NCBI GenBank assembly: GCA_910585005.1
Contig: CAJUCN010000013.1
Span: forward strand, 1-64,000
Direction of reading: 5' to 3'
Origin: an uncultured Lachnospiraceae bacterium
GTDB taxonomy: Bacteria; Bacillota; Clostridia; Lachnospirales; Lachnospiraceae
DNA length: 64,000 nucleotides
The notes beneath the pieces are model-generated. The model was not told the origin of the DNA, searched no databases, and was given only the letters and a program-made list of their open reading frames with translations. Within the stretch, counting starts at the first letter, position 1, and the number at the start of each line of letters is the position of its first letter. A program made the translations under genes and the position numbers. Positions 6,888 to 15,741 of this stretch are shown here, piece by piece.

Positions 6888-9637
6888 GAGAGATTTTTTG
6901 GGATGTGCTTGAAATCAATATTGTAGTCTCCGTTGTTTTTTGTTTCCTACTTTTGTTTTCAAACAGTTTAAGGAGGCGGTACGGCGCAAGATGGATGAAA
7001 CTGGTTTGGGTCTTCTTGGCGGTACGGCTGGTCATCCCCTATAATTTTTCTCCTTCTTTTGCAAAGATCCGGTTGTTTGATTTCCAGGGAGTTGTACTGG
7101 CGGAAGGGGAAGGGGTACACGCAGGCGGTAGTGTGGCTGATCGCGTGATAGTGGATGGAAGCGGCTCAAACGGTGAAATGACGGGGGAGAACATCAGTGA
7201 TCCGGACGGCAAAGGGAAGCAGGAAGTCAGTGGATTAGAAGATCAGGGAGCAGACGTTGGGGGAAATGATGTCCCTGAAAGTGGGATGGTGGGTGTATGG
7301 CCCAATTTTCTTGCAGAAAGTCAAGGCCAAACAGAAAAGAGCAACCGCAAGATGCTGGAAAATGTTCCGGCACAGAACCATATACAGGAAAGAATCATCA
7401 CTTTTATAGAGTGGTTACCATACCTTTGGGGGGGAGGGGTTTTGGTTTGTCTCCTGTACTGCATAGGCGGTTATATCGGCTTTTGCATCAACTGCCGGAA
7501 AAATTTGAAACCTGTCACGGAAATCCGTTTAAGAAAACAAGTGATAAGTTTGGAGAAAAAAATGACGGGGAAAGCAAATCTTTCCCTGTATCAGGGCAGG
7601 ATAGCGAAAAGCCCGATACTGACAGGGCTTTTTGAGCCTAAACTGATCTTTCCCGATGAAATGGAATGGAAGGAGGCGGAATTGGAATTTGTGGTTGCCC
7701 ATGAACTGTGTCATTTTACCCAAAAGGATCTTTGGTTAAAGCTTCTTATGACCTTTGGCTGGTGCATCCATTGGTTTAACCCCCTGGTATGGAAGATAAA
7801 AAAGCGCTTTTTTTACGAACTGGAGTTTGCCTGTGATGAGCGTGTTCTTTCCGGATGCAGTGAGGAAATGCGGGAAACTTATGCAAGGATGATGCTTTCC
7901 TTTGCTGGGGAGAAGAGAAACGCCTGCGCTTTTTCTACGGGATTTGGAGAAAGCAAAAAGCAGATGAAGGATAGAATTGATCATATGTTAGATAGTAAAG
8001 GAAGGAAACGGGGGAGAATCGGAATTGTGGTAACCGGTATCATCATTTTAATGATGGGGTTTATGATCTCCTGCGGGTATAAGCCGGTAAAAGATGATAG
8101 CGGGCAGGGAGACGACAGGCTGCAAAAGGGCGCAGAGAATGACCAACAGGATGATTTGCCGGAAGATGCGAAGGATGGGCAGCAAGAAAGCGGCCTTACC
8201 CAAACCGCCGTTCCTTATGATCCCAATCATGAGTATAATGAAATGATCCGGTGTTATGGGGATCAGGTCTATATTGCCAGAGAAGACGGGATTTACCGCC
8301 TTTCAAAGGAGGGAGAAAGGGAAGAACTGATCTATGCCAACAGCTATTGGGCGCGAAGGGGGATGGAAATCTATCAGGACAGTCTTTACTTTTGCGGTTC
8401 GTCAAAATCAGGGCAACAGGAGGGGCACAATATACACATATACCGGATGGATCTGACTACTTACGAGGTGGAGGATTTGTTTGCTTTGTACAGCCAGGTG
8501 TATGACATGCTTTATGATATTACGGTGTATGACGGGAAACTTTATGTGACAAGCGGATACCAGATGGGAAAGATGGGGTATGAACTGGACGAAGAAGGCA
8601 GGATTTATAAGCCGCTGGATGAGGAGGCGGAAGATTTCCTTTTTAAGGAAGACAATGATTACTGGGATTTGCAGGGAAAAGTATTTAATAATGAGGTGGT
8701 GATCGGCTCTGAGGAATATGAGGAGCTAATAGAAAGAACCAGTAATATGTACCGGGGCGTTATTGACCGGGCGGCCTGTCAGAAAATGTTAAACGGGGAT
8801 CAGGTGGTCATGAAATACAAGGATGAGCTGCTTTCCAGCATTTACCTGAAAAAACCGGACGGAAATTATGAATTTTTATGTGACACCGTTGCGGCCTATC
8901 CGGTTCTGGTAACAGACACCGGTGTGTATTATCCCCCATATGAGAGCTCGGCTATCTGGTATGTGGATTATGAGACTAAAACGCAGAGGAAGATTTGGGA
9001 AGAAGATGGCAGGGAGCGAAAGGAAATCCAACTGGCCAATTATGACCAGGATTATCTTTATTTTACCTCCCAAAGGTACTTAGGATGGGATCAGGAAGGC
9101 GTCAGTGTACATGAAGTTTATCTGATGCGGATTCCCAGATGGGAAGAGGGGAAGGCGGAAAAGGTGTATCGGTTTGAAACCGGGAAGAACCTGGGCAGCC
9201 TGCAGAGGAAATGCGCCGTCACAGGTGGAAAAATGTTTTTTGAGGATCATGAGACTATCATCCTTGACCCAGATGCAAACGGGATGGGACCGGAAAACAA
9301 CGGGGAGCCTTCCAAAGACGGAATGGCTCTGCGACAGGCAGTGGAAGCCTTTGCTGACGCTTATTTCCAAAATGATCAGGAAGCGCTGGCTGCTTATCTG
9401 GCAGACGGGTTTGCTGGAAGAGTGGAAGGTTACCCCTACCCGGAACAGGCAGAGCAGATAGAGGGACTATATATTTCCGGACTGCCGGAGGGGGAGGCGC
9501 CCGATGGCATAATCTGTAATATTTTTTATGAGTTTAGCGGGAACGTAGAGACGGATGATGCCTATAGTTATCTTAGCATGGAAATAGAAAAGACCGGCCA
9601 GGGATGGAAGATTTTAAATTATGGGATCGAGGAATAA
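6884..9637 (+). CDS. BlaR1-like M56 metallopeptidase sensor with atypical extracellular domain
   Basis: The 917-residue membrane protein has helices at about 8-27, 37-55, 175-198 and 376-398. The cytoplasmic M56 zinc peptidase domain shows HELCH (His273, Glu274, His277) and the downstream ELEFACDE glutamate. In BlaR1/MecR1 the extracellular C-terminus is a penicillin-binding domain; here no SxxK/KTG pattern is seen. Instead residues about 440-790 show repeated strand motifs (YGDQVYIAREDGIYRLS, DSLYFCGSS) like a DUF5050-type propeller, and about 815-917 resemble an NTF2-like domain. The ligand is unknown. It presumably relays a surface signal to the BlaI-type repressor by proteolysis. Confidence 0.88.
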   Translation: MREIFWDVLEINIVVSVVFCFLLLFSNSLRRRYGARWMKLVWVFLAVRLVIPYNFSPSFAKIRLFDFQGVVLAEGEGVHAGGSVADRVIVDGSGSNGEMTGENISDPDGKGKQEVSGLEDQGADVGGNDVPESGMVGVWPNFLAESQGQTEKSNRKMLENVPAQNHIQERIITFIEWLPYLWGGGVLVCLLYCIGGYIGFCINCRKNLKPVTEIRLRKQVISLEKKMTGKANLSLYQGRIAKSPILTGLFEPKLIFPDEMEWKEAELEFVVAHELCHFTQKDLWLKLLMTFGWCIHWFNPLVWKIKKRFFYELEFACDERVLSGCSEEMRETYARMMLSFAGEKRNACAFSTGFGESKKQMKDRIDHMLDSKGRKRGRIGIVVTGIIILMMGFMISCGYKPVKDDSGQGDDRLQKGAENDQQDDLPEDAKDGQQESGLTQTAVPYDPNHEYNEMIRCYGDQVYIAREDGIYRLSKEGEREELIYANSYWARRGMEIYQDSLYFCGSSKSGQQEGHNIHIYRMDLTTYEVEDLFALYSQVYDMLYDITVYDGKLYVTSGYQMGKMGYELDEEGRIYKPLDEEAEDFLFKEDNDYWDLQGKVFNNEVVIGSEEYEELIERTSNMYRGVIDRAACQKMLNGDQVVMKYKDELLSSIYLKKPDGNYEFLCDTVAAYPVLVTDTGVYYPPYESSAIWYVDYETKTQRKIWEEDGRERKEIQLANYDQDYLYFTSQRYLGWDQEGVSVHEVYLMRIPRWEEGKAEKVYRFETGKNLGSLQRKCAVTGGKMFFEDHETIILDPDANGMGPENNGEPSKDGMALRQAVEAFADAYFQNDQEALAAYLADGFAGRVEGYPYPEQAEQIEGLYISGLPEGEAPDGIICNIFYEFSGNVETDDAYSYLSMEIEKTGQGWKILNYGIEE

Positions 9638-9638
9638 T

Positions 9639-10553
9639 TTATGTTTGGCCGATTTCGGATCCGTCCTGGGAAAAAGTTTCTTTGTCAAGCCGTAAGGTGG
9701 AAAGAACAGTCCTTTCTACGAAAAGAGTTTGGTCGCGCCGCACGGATAAGGCCCATTTGACCAATGAGAGCTGATTGTTTTCCAGTTCCATGCAGGTAAT
9801 GCACCTGGGATGGACACAGCTCCCGGTATTCATATAATAGGGGGATGCGGCGTGGAGCCTTGGCCTGTGGGTGTGACCGGTAATAAGGGGCATTTGGTGT
9901 TCGGACGCGTAGGAGGAAAGACGCTGTTCCACCCGGTCCTTGCAGACATAATTTTTGGCGGCGCTGGTAGGATCCAACACGCCGAAATGTTCCAGGGGAC
10001 GCCAAAGGTAGCGCACCAAAAAGCGTGCCAGTTTCCAAAAGGTGGAGTTTAGGGCATCCGCCTGATGCCCGTGGGTGAGGTAAAGCCTAAGTCCATTGCA
10101 GGAGTTTTCCAAGATAATCCCCTCATAAAAGGTAATACCTGGGAAGAGGGGCTGCATGCATTGGGTTTGGGTAGAAAAATAAGAAGAGCAGACGGTATCA
10201 GAGTACCCTGCTTTTTTCTTTTCCATATCGTGGTTGCCGTATAGCATGATCAGACGGTTTCTTTGATGGAACAGGGAAAGGAGCCAGAATACATTGCTGT
10301 GAAGCTCAATGATCTGGCTCATTTTCCTGTTTTCCCATAGCTCATCCCCGTCCCCTAACTCTACATAGATATAACCCCGGTCAAAGTAATGCCGAAGGGC
10401 AGTAAAATACAGGTTTTGGTTTTTTAGGAAGTTATCGTTGGAGCTTCCGTCCCCCCTGTGGCAATCGCTAAAAAGCACATAGCGGGTTCTGGCGTTTAAA
10501 GGGAAGACGGGGGCATTTTCAAAAGCATGCCGGATACGGGAATGATCGCTCAT
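9639..10553 (-). CDS. Metallophosphoesterase
   Basis: The 304-residue cytoplasmic protein carries all five calcineurin-like metallophosphoesterase motifs in order: SDCHRGD (about residue 29), GDGDE (67), GNHD (106), THGH (162) and TGHTHRP (226). These bind two metal ions and hydrolyse phosphoesters. The spacing resembles LpxH-like or UDP-sugar phosphoesterases, but the substrate cannot be told. Its stop is one base from the stop of the convergent M56 sensor gene, with no terminator between. It follows the DUF4474 gene by 20 bases, so the two are probably cotranscribed. Confidence 0.9.
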   Translation of the reverse strand: MSDHSRIRHAFENAPVFPLNARTRYVLFSDCHRGDGSSNDNFLKNQNLYFTALRHYFDRGYIYVELGDGDELWENRKMSQIIELHSNVFWLLSLFHQRNRLIMLYGNHDMEKKKAGYSDTVCSSYFSTQTQCMQPLFPGITFYEGIILENSCNGLRLYLTHGHQADALNSTFWKLARFLVRYLWRPLEHFGVLDPTSAAKNYVCKDRVEQRLSSYASEHQMPLITGHTHRPRLHAASPYYMNTGSCVHPRCITCMELENNQLSLVKWALSVRRDQTLFVERTVLSTLRLDKETFSQDGSEIGQT

Positions 10554-10573
10554 GGGGAATTCCTTTCTATTTA

Positions 10574-11506
10574 TTACTCCTTACATTTCTTGCATTTTCT
10601 GCATTTCTTACATTTTTTACATTTCCTGCAGCCTTTGTATTTTCTAGGGGTCAGCATCTTGCGGAAGGCAAAAGGCAGGAGGTAGTACAGGTACAATAAT
10701 CGGTCAATCGTGGCACAAAAGGGTGCGGTGATCCGTAGATACACTTTACAGAAGATCCGGTTCCAAAATTGTGCCCACCTGCGCTGCAGTCTTGCAAACC
10801 ACCCATAATGGCGGTTTTGCGGCCCGCAAAAACAAATCTGAAGTTCGCAGCCACAGACAGATACGGCATCTCTATCAACGCCAGTTTCATGCAAAGCATT
10901 TAGAAAACTATGCATCATATCCCGGTCGGGAAAGCGGATGGCAGTTCTTAAGCAAAGCTGTTCCGGTTTGGAAAAGCGTCCCATGCAAAAGGCTGTGAGC
11001 CACCAGGTCCGCTTAGATATTTCTGCCAGGGTATTTGGGCCTTTTGAAAGGTCAAAGGACATAAGCAGCATATCGGAATCGTCCACTGCATTAAAGTGGG
11101 CGGTGGAATATTCCCCGGGAAGAAGTACCCGGTCGGCGTAATAAACACCGATTTCGGCCCCGGTATTAATGCCGTACTGGCCCTTCCAAAATTCAATCAG
11201 CCAGGTGCGCTCCTGCCAGATGAAATACACAGGCAGGTAATCAAACACCATATTAAAGGAAGCGGCAGCCCGGTCAAAAAGTGCAGTATAACCTATTTCC
11301 CGCTGCCATGCATCCACCCGGGATGAAATGATATCCCAGTGGCTGTCATAACAGTACCCGAAAGGGGCAATCAGAGAGGACAAAAGTTCACATTTATCAC
11401 AAGAGGACATAGAACAGACTTTTTTTATGGCTGCACGTTTCCGGCAAACGCCAAAAACAACAAGTAAAAGCAAAGCAAGCAGTACAATGCCAATTGAAAG
11501 ATACAT
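10574..11506 (-). CDS. DUF4474-domain membrane protein with Lys/Cys repeat tail
   Basis: The 310-residue product has an N-terminal membrane helix (residues 3-20) and a DUF4474 domain (about 45-200), recognisable from FGYCYDSHWDI, DAWQREIGY, a MVFDYLPVYF segment and WKGQYGINTGAEIGVYY. The domain is common in clostridial gut bacteria and has no known activity. A second hydrophobic/aromatic patch lies at about 265-285. The last 20 residues are an almost pure Lys/Cys repeat (KCKKC units, six Cys), encoded by a 9-bp tandem repeat. An AAGGAT site precedes the ATG. Cotranscription with the phosphoesterase downstream is likely. Confidence 0.85.
   Translation of the reverse strand: MYLSIGIVLLALLLLVVFGVCRKRAAIKKVCSMSSCDKCELLSSLIAPFGYCYDSHWDIISSRVDAWQREIGYTALFDRAAASFNMVFDYLPVYFIWQERTWLIEFWKGQYGINTGAEIGVYYADRVLLPGEYSTAHFNAVDDSDMLLMSFDLSKGPNTLAEISKRTWWLTAFCMGRFSKPEQLCLRTAIRFPDRDMMHSFLNALHETGVDRDAVSVCGCELQICFCGPQNRHYGWFARLQRRWAQFWNRIFCKVYLRITAPFCATIDRLLYLYYLLPFAFRKMLTPRKYKGCRKCKKCKKCRKCKKCKE
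10581..10634. repeat. Degenerate 9-bp tandem repeat coding for a KCK/RKC tail
   Basis: About six 9-bp units of the form TTACATTTC/CTGCATTTC run head to tail across the 3' end of the DUF4474 gene. On the minus strand each unit encodes Lys/Arg-Lys-Cys. Slippage of this repeat could change the number of Cys residues between strains. Confidence 0.75.
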
Positions 11507-11627
11507 GATTGTAGATCCTTGTCGAAGTTTTTACTATATTGTATGTGGAAACTGGCAGTTTGTGAGGGGGAAAAGAGGGGCATACCTGGTAATGGCCTGG
11601 AAAAATAGCAAATGATACTTATAGATA

Positions 11628-11656
11628 TTGACAGGAACAATCTGTAATGATATATT
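11628..11656 (+). promoter_or_regulatory. Promoter of the alpha-mannoside operon
   Basis: TTGACA (11628-11633), a 17-bp spacer and TATATT (11651-11656) form a good sigma-A promoter about 80 bases upstream of the binding-protein gene. Palindromes directly downstream suggest repressor control. Confidence 0.75.
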
Positions 11657-11668
11657 AATACCAACAAA

Positions 11669-11704
11669 TGACATGTCAATATAATATTATGCTAAGTTGT
11701 ACAA
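11669..11704 (+). promoter_or_regulatory. Candidate operators for the GntR/LacI regulator
   Basis: Two perfect palindromes lie just after the probable transcription start: TGACATGTCA (11669-11678) and TTGTACAA (11697-11704, embedded in AGTTGTACAAGT). The second resembles the TTGTAC/GTACAA core of AraR-type operators, and the regulator encoded in this operon (15742-16884) has the AraR domain plan. Binding here would block transcription; assignment is inference. Confidence 0.5.
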
Positions 11705-11735
11705 GTGAAAGTATAGTGAAAAAGGAGACACTGAT

Positions 11736-13082
11736 ATGAAAAAAAGAACTTTAACAGCATTGTTGGCAGTGGCGCTTACCCTATGCAGCGTTTCGGGATG
11801 TGGTAACGGAGGGGCTGCATCAGATGGTCAGTCAGATTCTTTGGCAGAGGATAACTCCCAGATAGTGGAAAATGTAGAAGGCCAAGAAACTGGTTTACAG
11901 GAAAACACTGGTAAAGTGGAGTTTTGGAACGACAAGTTAGCAAGCACGGAGCAAAGTGATCTGGACAAGCTGGCGGAAAGTGCGTCTACAGCCAGCGGAG
12001 TGAATGTGGAATTTATCTCATATACAGATGTTGCGTCAATGAGAACCGCTGTGGAACAGTCTATTCATTCGCCAGATGCCCCTGGACTTTTTACATGGTG
12101 GAGTGGCGTAGATTTAAAGACTCTTGCGGATGCCGGAGTTGTGGAGGATTTAACAAATGTGTGGGAGGAATACATCATTCCCAATGGAGTCCCGGAGAAT
12201 GTAACAGATTCTTTGACCTTTGATGGAAAGATTTATGCGGCGCCTTATAGCATTATCTATAGTTCTATTGTCTATAATAAAGATTTATTTGACCAATACG
12301 GGTTAAAAGAACCGGAGACTTTTGAAGAATTTGAAAATGTCTGCCAGACATTGGTGGATAACGGCATCACTCCGCTAGGGGTTGATGCAGGAAATGGATT
12401 ATGGGGATTTAAGTGGTTCCAGTGTTTGATCGCGGCATACGATCCACAGCTTTATTTAGACCTTTGCGCGAATCAGGTGAAGTATACGGACGAACGGGTG
12501 GTAGAAGTGATGGATAAATGGAAAGAAATGTACGATAAAGGTTTCTTTTCGATTCCCTTAGACCAAACAGATCTTCATAAAGCGGAGGCATCAGGAGAGA
12601 TTGCAATGCAGGAGATGGCTGACTATGAAGCAATCAATCTTTGTGACAATTTTGGAGGGGGCAATTATGGGACATTTGTTATGCCGCCAGTACACCCGGA
12701 TACCAAAAAAACAGTGTTTTTTGAGATAGCCCCTATTTGCGTATCAAAAAACAGCGCTGACAAGGGATCTGCAATAGAAGTCCTTAAAACATGGTATGGA
12801 GAAAATAACCAAAGAGTTTTTAATGAGGTTACGAATTTTAGTTGTTCCTCCAACGTGGAAAGTGATAATAGTTGTGCGAAGGAAATGGTAGAATTTGCCG
12901 TAGATTCAGAAAACTATAACCTGATGCTCAGATATTACGAAAATGCAGGTAACGTTAATATTCGTGATGTTGCCATCGATCAGTTATTGAAGTTTGAACT
13001 TGGGGATGCTTCCGTTTTGGAGATTCTTAACACAATTCAAGCTAAGGCTGATGAGGTATTAGGGGAAGGTTATGCCAATTAA
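11736..13082 (+). CDS. ABC sugar transporter substrate-binding lipoprotein
   Basis: The 448-residue product has a lipoprotein signal peptide with lipobox VSGC (Cys22 is the lipidated residue), an acidic linker, then a family-1 solute-binding fold: VEFWND near residue 67, the APYSIIYSSIVYNKDLF hinge strand near 170, and a Trp-containing ligand pocket. Such proteins capture oligosaccharides for ABC importers. Its operon partners are two permeases and a GH38 alpha-mannosidase, so mannosides are the likely ligand (inference). An AAAGGAGA ribosome binding site precedes the ATG. A stem-loop after the stop probably favours this cistron over the permeases. Confidence 0.93.
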   Translation: MKKRTLTALLAVALTLCSVSGCGNGGAASDGQSDSLAEDNSQIVENVEGQETGLQENTGKVEFWNDKLASTEQSDLDKLAESASTASGVNVEFISYTDVASMRTAVEQSIHSPDAPGLFTWWSGVDLKTLADAGVVEDLTNVWEEYIIPNGVPENVTDSLTFDGKIYAAPYSIIYSSIVYNKDLFDQYGLKEPETFEEFENVCQTLVDNGITPLGVDAGNGLWGFKWFQCLIAAYDPQLYLDLCANQVKYTDERVVEVMDKWKEMYDKGFFSIPLDQTDLHKAEASGEIAMQEMADYEAINLCDNFGGGNYGTFVMPPVHPDTKKTVFFEIAPICVSKNSADKGSAIEVLKTWYGENNQRVFNEVTNFSCSSNVESDNSCAKEMVEFAVDSENYNLMLRYYENAGNVNIRDVAIDQLLKFELGDASVLEILNTIQAKADEVLGEGYAN

Positions 13083-13090
13083 CAATGAAA

Positions 13091-13120
13091 TCCTGAAGGG
13101 TGCGTTTGCACTCTTCAGGA
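13091..13120 (+). promoter_or_regulatory. Intercistronic stem-loop
   Basis: A 13-bp stem with one G-T pair (13091-13103 with 13108-13120) and a 4-nt loop lies between the binding-protein and first permease genes. It has no T-run. Stem-loops at this position in sugar ABC operons commonly protect the upstream message so that binding protein is made in excess. Confidence 0.65.
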
Positions 13121-13141
13121 GAAAACCAATAAGGAGATAAA

Positions 13142-14005
13142 ATGGCAAAAAAGACAAAAAACAATTGGTCTGATTATCTTTATATAGCCCCAGCAGTGGC
13201 TTTGGTCGTAATCTTCTTTGTTTCATCCATTTTTTATACTACTTATCTTAGTTTTTTTGAATGGAATGGAATCGGGGAGAAGATATTTGTAGGAGGAGAA
13301 AACTATAGGCTGCTATGTAAAGACAGTAATTTTCTTGTTTCTCTTATGAATACGGTCATATGGGTTGCGGCGTCTTTAATAACCTCTTTGCTGATCCCCT
13401 TTGTTTTGGCGGCTCTGATCACAAGAAGTTCAGGGGCTAATGTATTTCGTTTTATTTTTTATTTTCCGGCCACCTTATCCGGAACAGTGGGGGGATTGAT
13501 CATTTCCTCTTTGCTCTCCACATATGGACTTCCGGCGCTCTTAGGACAGATATTGGGAAATACAGCAAGATCAAACTGGTTAAATACGCCTTATTTTAAT
13601 ACCTTCCTGATGATATGTGCAGGGGTTTGGCAGGGCGTGGGATTAAATATGCTGCTTTTTATTGCCGGCTTGCGGAATATGGATATCTCTCCCATAGAAT
13701 CGGCAATGATTGATGGGGCAAGCGGCTTGAAGTTGTATACAAAAGTTGTAGTTCCCCTGATTAAGCCAACGATTATTGTTGTGATGCTCATGACGATTGT
13801 AAACAGTTTCAAAGTGTTTGATATGATATGGGTCACTACAAAAGGCGGTCCGTACCGTACTTCAGAAACACTGGCGTTTACCATGTATCAAGAGTCATTT
13901 GTCTATTCACAATACGGAAGGGGCTCTGCTGTGGCAGTGATCTTAACATTGATTATTCTGGTGGTATCATATTTTAATGTGAAAAATTCATACAAGAATG
14001 TGTGA
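13142..14005 (+). CDS. ABC sugar transporter permease (MalF/UgpA type)
   Basis: The 287-residue membrane protein has six hydrophobic helices and the cytoplasmic EAA loop (ESAMIDGASGLKLYTKVVVP, about residues 185-204) that docks the ATPase. It forms the translocation pore with the second permease. An AAGGAGA ribosome binding site precedes the ATG. It lies between the binding protein and the second permease, whose reading frame begins a few bases after its stop. No ATP-binding subunit is encoded in the operon; such importers often share an MsmK-type ATPase encoded elsewhere. Confidence 0.93.
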   Translation: MAKKTKNNWSDYLYIAPAVALVVIFFVSSIFYTTYLSFFEWNGIGEKIFVGGENYRLLCKDSNFLVSLMNTVIWVAASLITSLLIPFVLAALITRSSGANVFRFIFYFPATLSGTVGGLIISSLLSTYGLPALLGQILGNTARSNWLNTPYFNTFLMICAGVWQGVGLNMLLFIAGLRNMDISPIESAMIDGASGLKLYTKVVVPLIKPTIIVVMLMTIVNSFKVFDMIWVTTKGGPYRTSETLAFTMYQESFVYSQYGRGSAVAVILTLIILVVSYFNVKNSYKNV

Positions 14006-14013
14006 GGGTAAAA

Positions 14014-14841
14014 ATGATAAAAACAAGTAAAAAAACAGAAAATTGTATTAATATGATCCTGATAACATTTGGTATTGTTTGGATCACACCGATATGTTTT
14101 GTGCTTTTCAATCTTTTTAAAACAAAACAGGAATATAATCTTGGTTCTTTATGGGAATTGCCGGAAAGCTTTAACATGGAAATAATTAGTATCAATTTCA
14201 GAAATTTAATTGCAAACAAACTTTTTTTATCTTTTGGCTCTACGTTTTTATACTGTAGTGTTGCAGCGGTGGCAGGTGTGTTTATTGCTTTGCTGGCAGG
14301 ATATGGCCTTACTCATACGAATATACGCCATAAGAACTTTTGGTTTATGCTTATTTACAGCGGTACAATTTTTCCCTTTGAGACATATTTGATACCGGTT
14401 TATAAAGCTTATTACAAGTTGGGGCTGTATAATACCAGAACAGGAATGATGTTGTTTTTTACAGCGTTATGCATTCCATTTGCAATGTTTGTATTTAGAA
14501 ATTTTTTTCTGGGAGTGGATAATGAAATTTGTGAGGCTGCTAAAATAGATGGCGCTAATAGCTGGCAAACATTAATGAAGATCATGTTCCCAATGGCTAA
14601 GGCGCCGTTGGCGATTGTTTTGCTTCAGCAGTTTACGGCGTGTTGGAATAATCTGATGTTTGGTCTCACATTTACCAAATCAGCAAATATCAGACCGGTA
14701 ATGGCAAGTCTTTCACTGCTTGGAGACGCCAATGTCCCACAACTTTTTCTTGCATGTATATTCGTATCGCTGCCTGCGATCATATTATTTTTCCTTTTAA
14801 GAGATCAAATTGTGGTAGGATATGCATATACAGTAAAATAG
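14014..14841 (+). CDS. ABC sugar transporter permease (MalG/UgpE type)
   Basis: The 275-residue membrane protein is the second permease half, with six helices and the EAA loop ICEAAKIDGANSWQTLMKIM (about residues 165-184). The FPFETYLIPVYK segment is typical of the MalG side. I chose the ATG at 14014 because GAGGG ends five bases upstream; a GTG at 14002 overlapping the previous stop is possible but lacks its own site. Function is mannoside import together with the preceding genes (by context). Confidence 0.93.
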   Translation: MIKTSKKTENCINMILITFGIVWITPICFVLFNLFKTKQEYNLGSLWELPESFNMEIISINFRNLIANKLFLSFGSTFLYCSVAAVAGVFIALLAGYGLTHTNIRHKNFWFMLIYSGTIFPFETYLIPVYKAYYKLGLYNTRTGMMLFFTALCIPFAMFVFRNFFLGVDNEICEAAKIDGANSWQTLMKIMFPMAKAPLAIVLLQQFTACWNNLMFGLTFTKSANIRPVMASLSLLGDANVPQLFLACIFVSLPAIILFFLLRDQIVVGYAYTVK

Positions 14842-14863
14842 AAAGGTAAAAAGGAATCGCAAA

Positions 14864-15655
14864 ATGAAGATTATGGAATTGGTTGAGGATTTGAAGACAT
14901 GGAATGCAGAGCCTGTGGATGAGGAGAATACATGTGATACGGTGAAAGCCGGAAGTGTGGACAAGGAAGTTCATAAGGTTGCTCTAACCATGTTTGGAAC
15001 AGTTGACGTGATCAGGGAGGCTGGTATGTGGGGGGCGGATCTGTTGATCGTTCATGAACCGCTTTATTATGACCATATGGATTCCATCCATAACCTGATG
15101 ATCATTCAGGAAAAACAACGCATTGTTTCGGAAAGTGGCCTGACTATTTTTCGGTTTCATGATTATGCACATGCAATGGTTCCTGATATGATCTGTGCAG
15201 GGGAATTGAAATATTCTCGTTTACAAGGGGAAATTCAGGAAAGACAACGATTTGGGGTGACGTCTTTTGTCTTGGAGCATGGGCTTACGGCAGAAGAGTT
15301 GGCAAAGACCTTTGAGAGGAATTTGCATATAGACTCTGTCCGTATTTCAGGATGTACAGACAAAAAGGGCAATAAGATTGCCTGCTGCTTTGGCGCCCCG
15401 GGAGAATTGTTCGACCTGTTTGAAGATCATGATTTTGTTGTTGCAGGGGAAATCAGTGAGTGGAGAGATGCCGAGATAGCAAGGGATGCGGCGGCGCTGG
15501 GATACAATAAAGCAATACTTGTGCTAGGCCATGAAACTTCCGAAAGGGCCGGAATGATGTACATGAAGGAGCTTTGTGAGGACAGATATCCCGATCTTGA
15601 ATTCCGGTACTTTGAAAGTGGGTCTGTCCTAAAAATATCTGCCAAACAAAGCTGA
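14864..15655 (+). CDS. Nif3-like dinuclear metal centre protein
   Basis: The 263-residue cytoplasmic protein belongs to the Nif3/YbgI/YqfO (DUF34) family. Visible signatures are ADLLIVHEPLYY near residue 60, where the first His ligates metal, and the C-terminal LGHETSERAGM with His and Glu ligands near 225. Family members form toroidal hexamers with a two-metal site; the biochemical role is still debated. This copy sits inside the mannoside operon, 22 bases after the permease and ahead of the regulator, which is unusual. It may act on a sugar-related metabolite, but this is speculation. Confidence 0.85.
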   Translation: MKIMELVEDLKTWNAEPVDEENTCDTVKAGSVDKEVHKVALTMFGTVDVIREAGMWGADLLIVHEPLYYDHMDSIHNLMIIQEKQRIVSESGLTIFRFHDYAHAMVPDMICAGELKYSRLQGEIQERQRFGVTSFVLEHGLTAEELAKTFERNLHIDSVRISGCTDKKGNKIACCFGAPGELFDLFEDHDFVVAGEISEWRDAEIARDAAALGYNKAILVLGHETSERAGMMYMKELCEDRYPDLEFRYFESGSVLKISAKQS

Positions 15656-15741
15656 TTTTATGGTATCATATAAGTGCAGTTTTCAAACGGCGGCGCTATG
15701 AAATGCCTGAATAATTTGTGCGAGAGGGGAAAGCAAGTATT

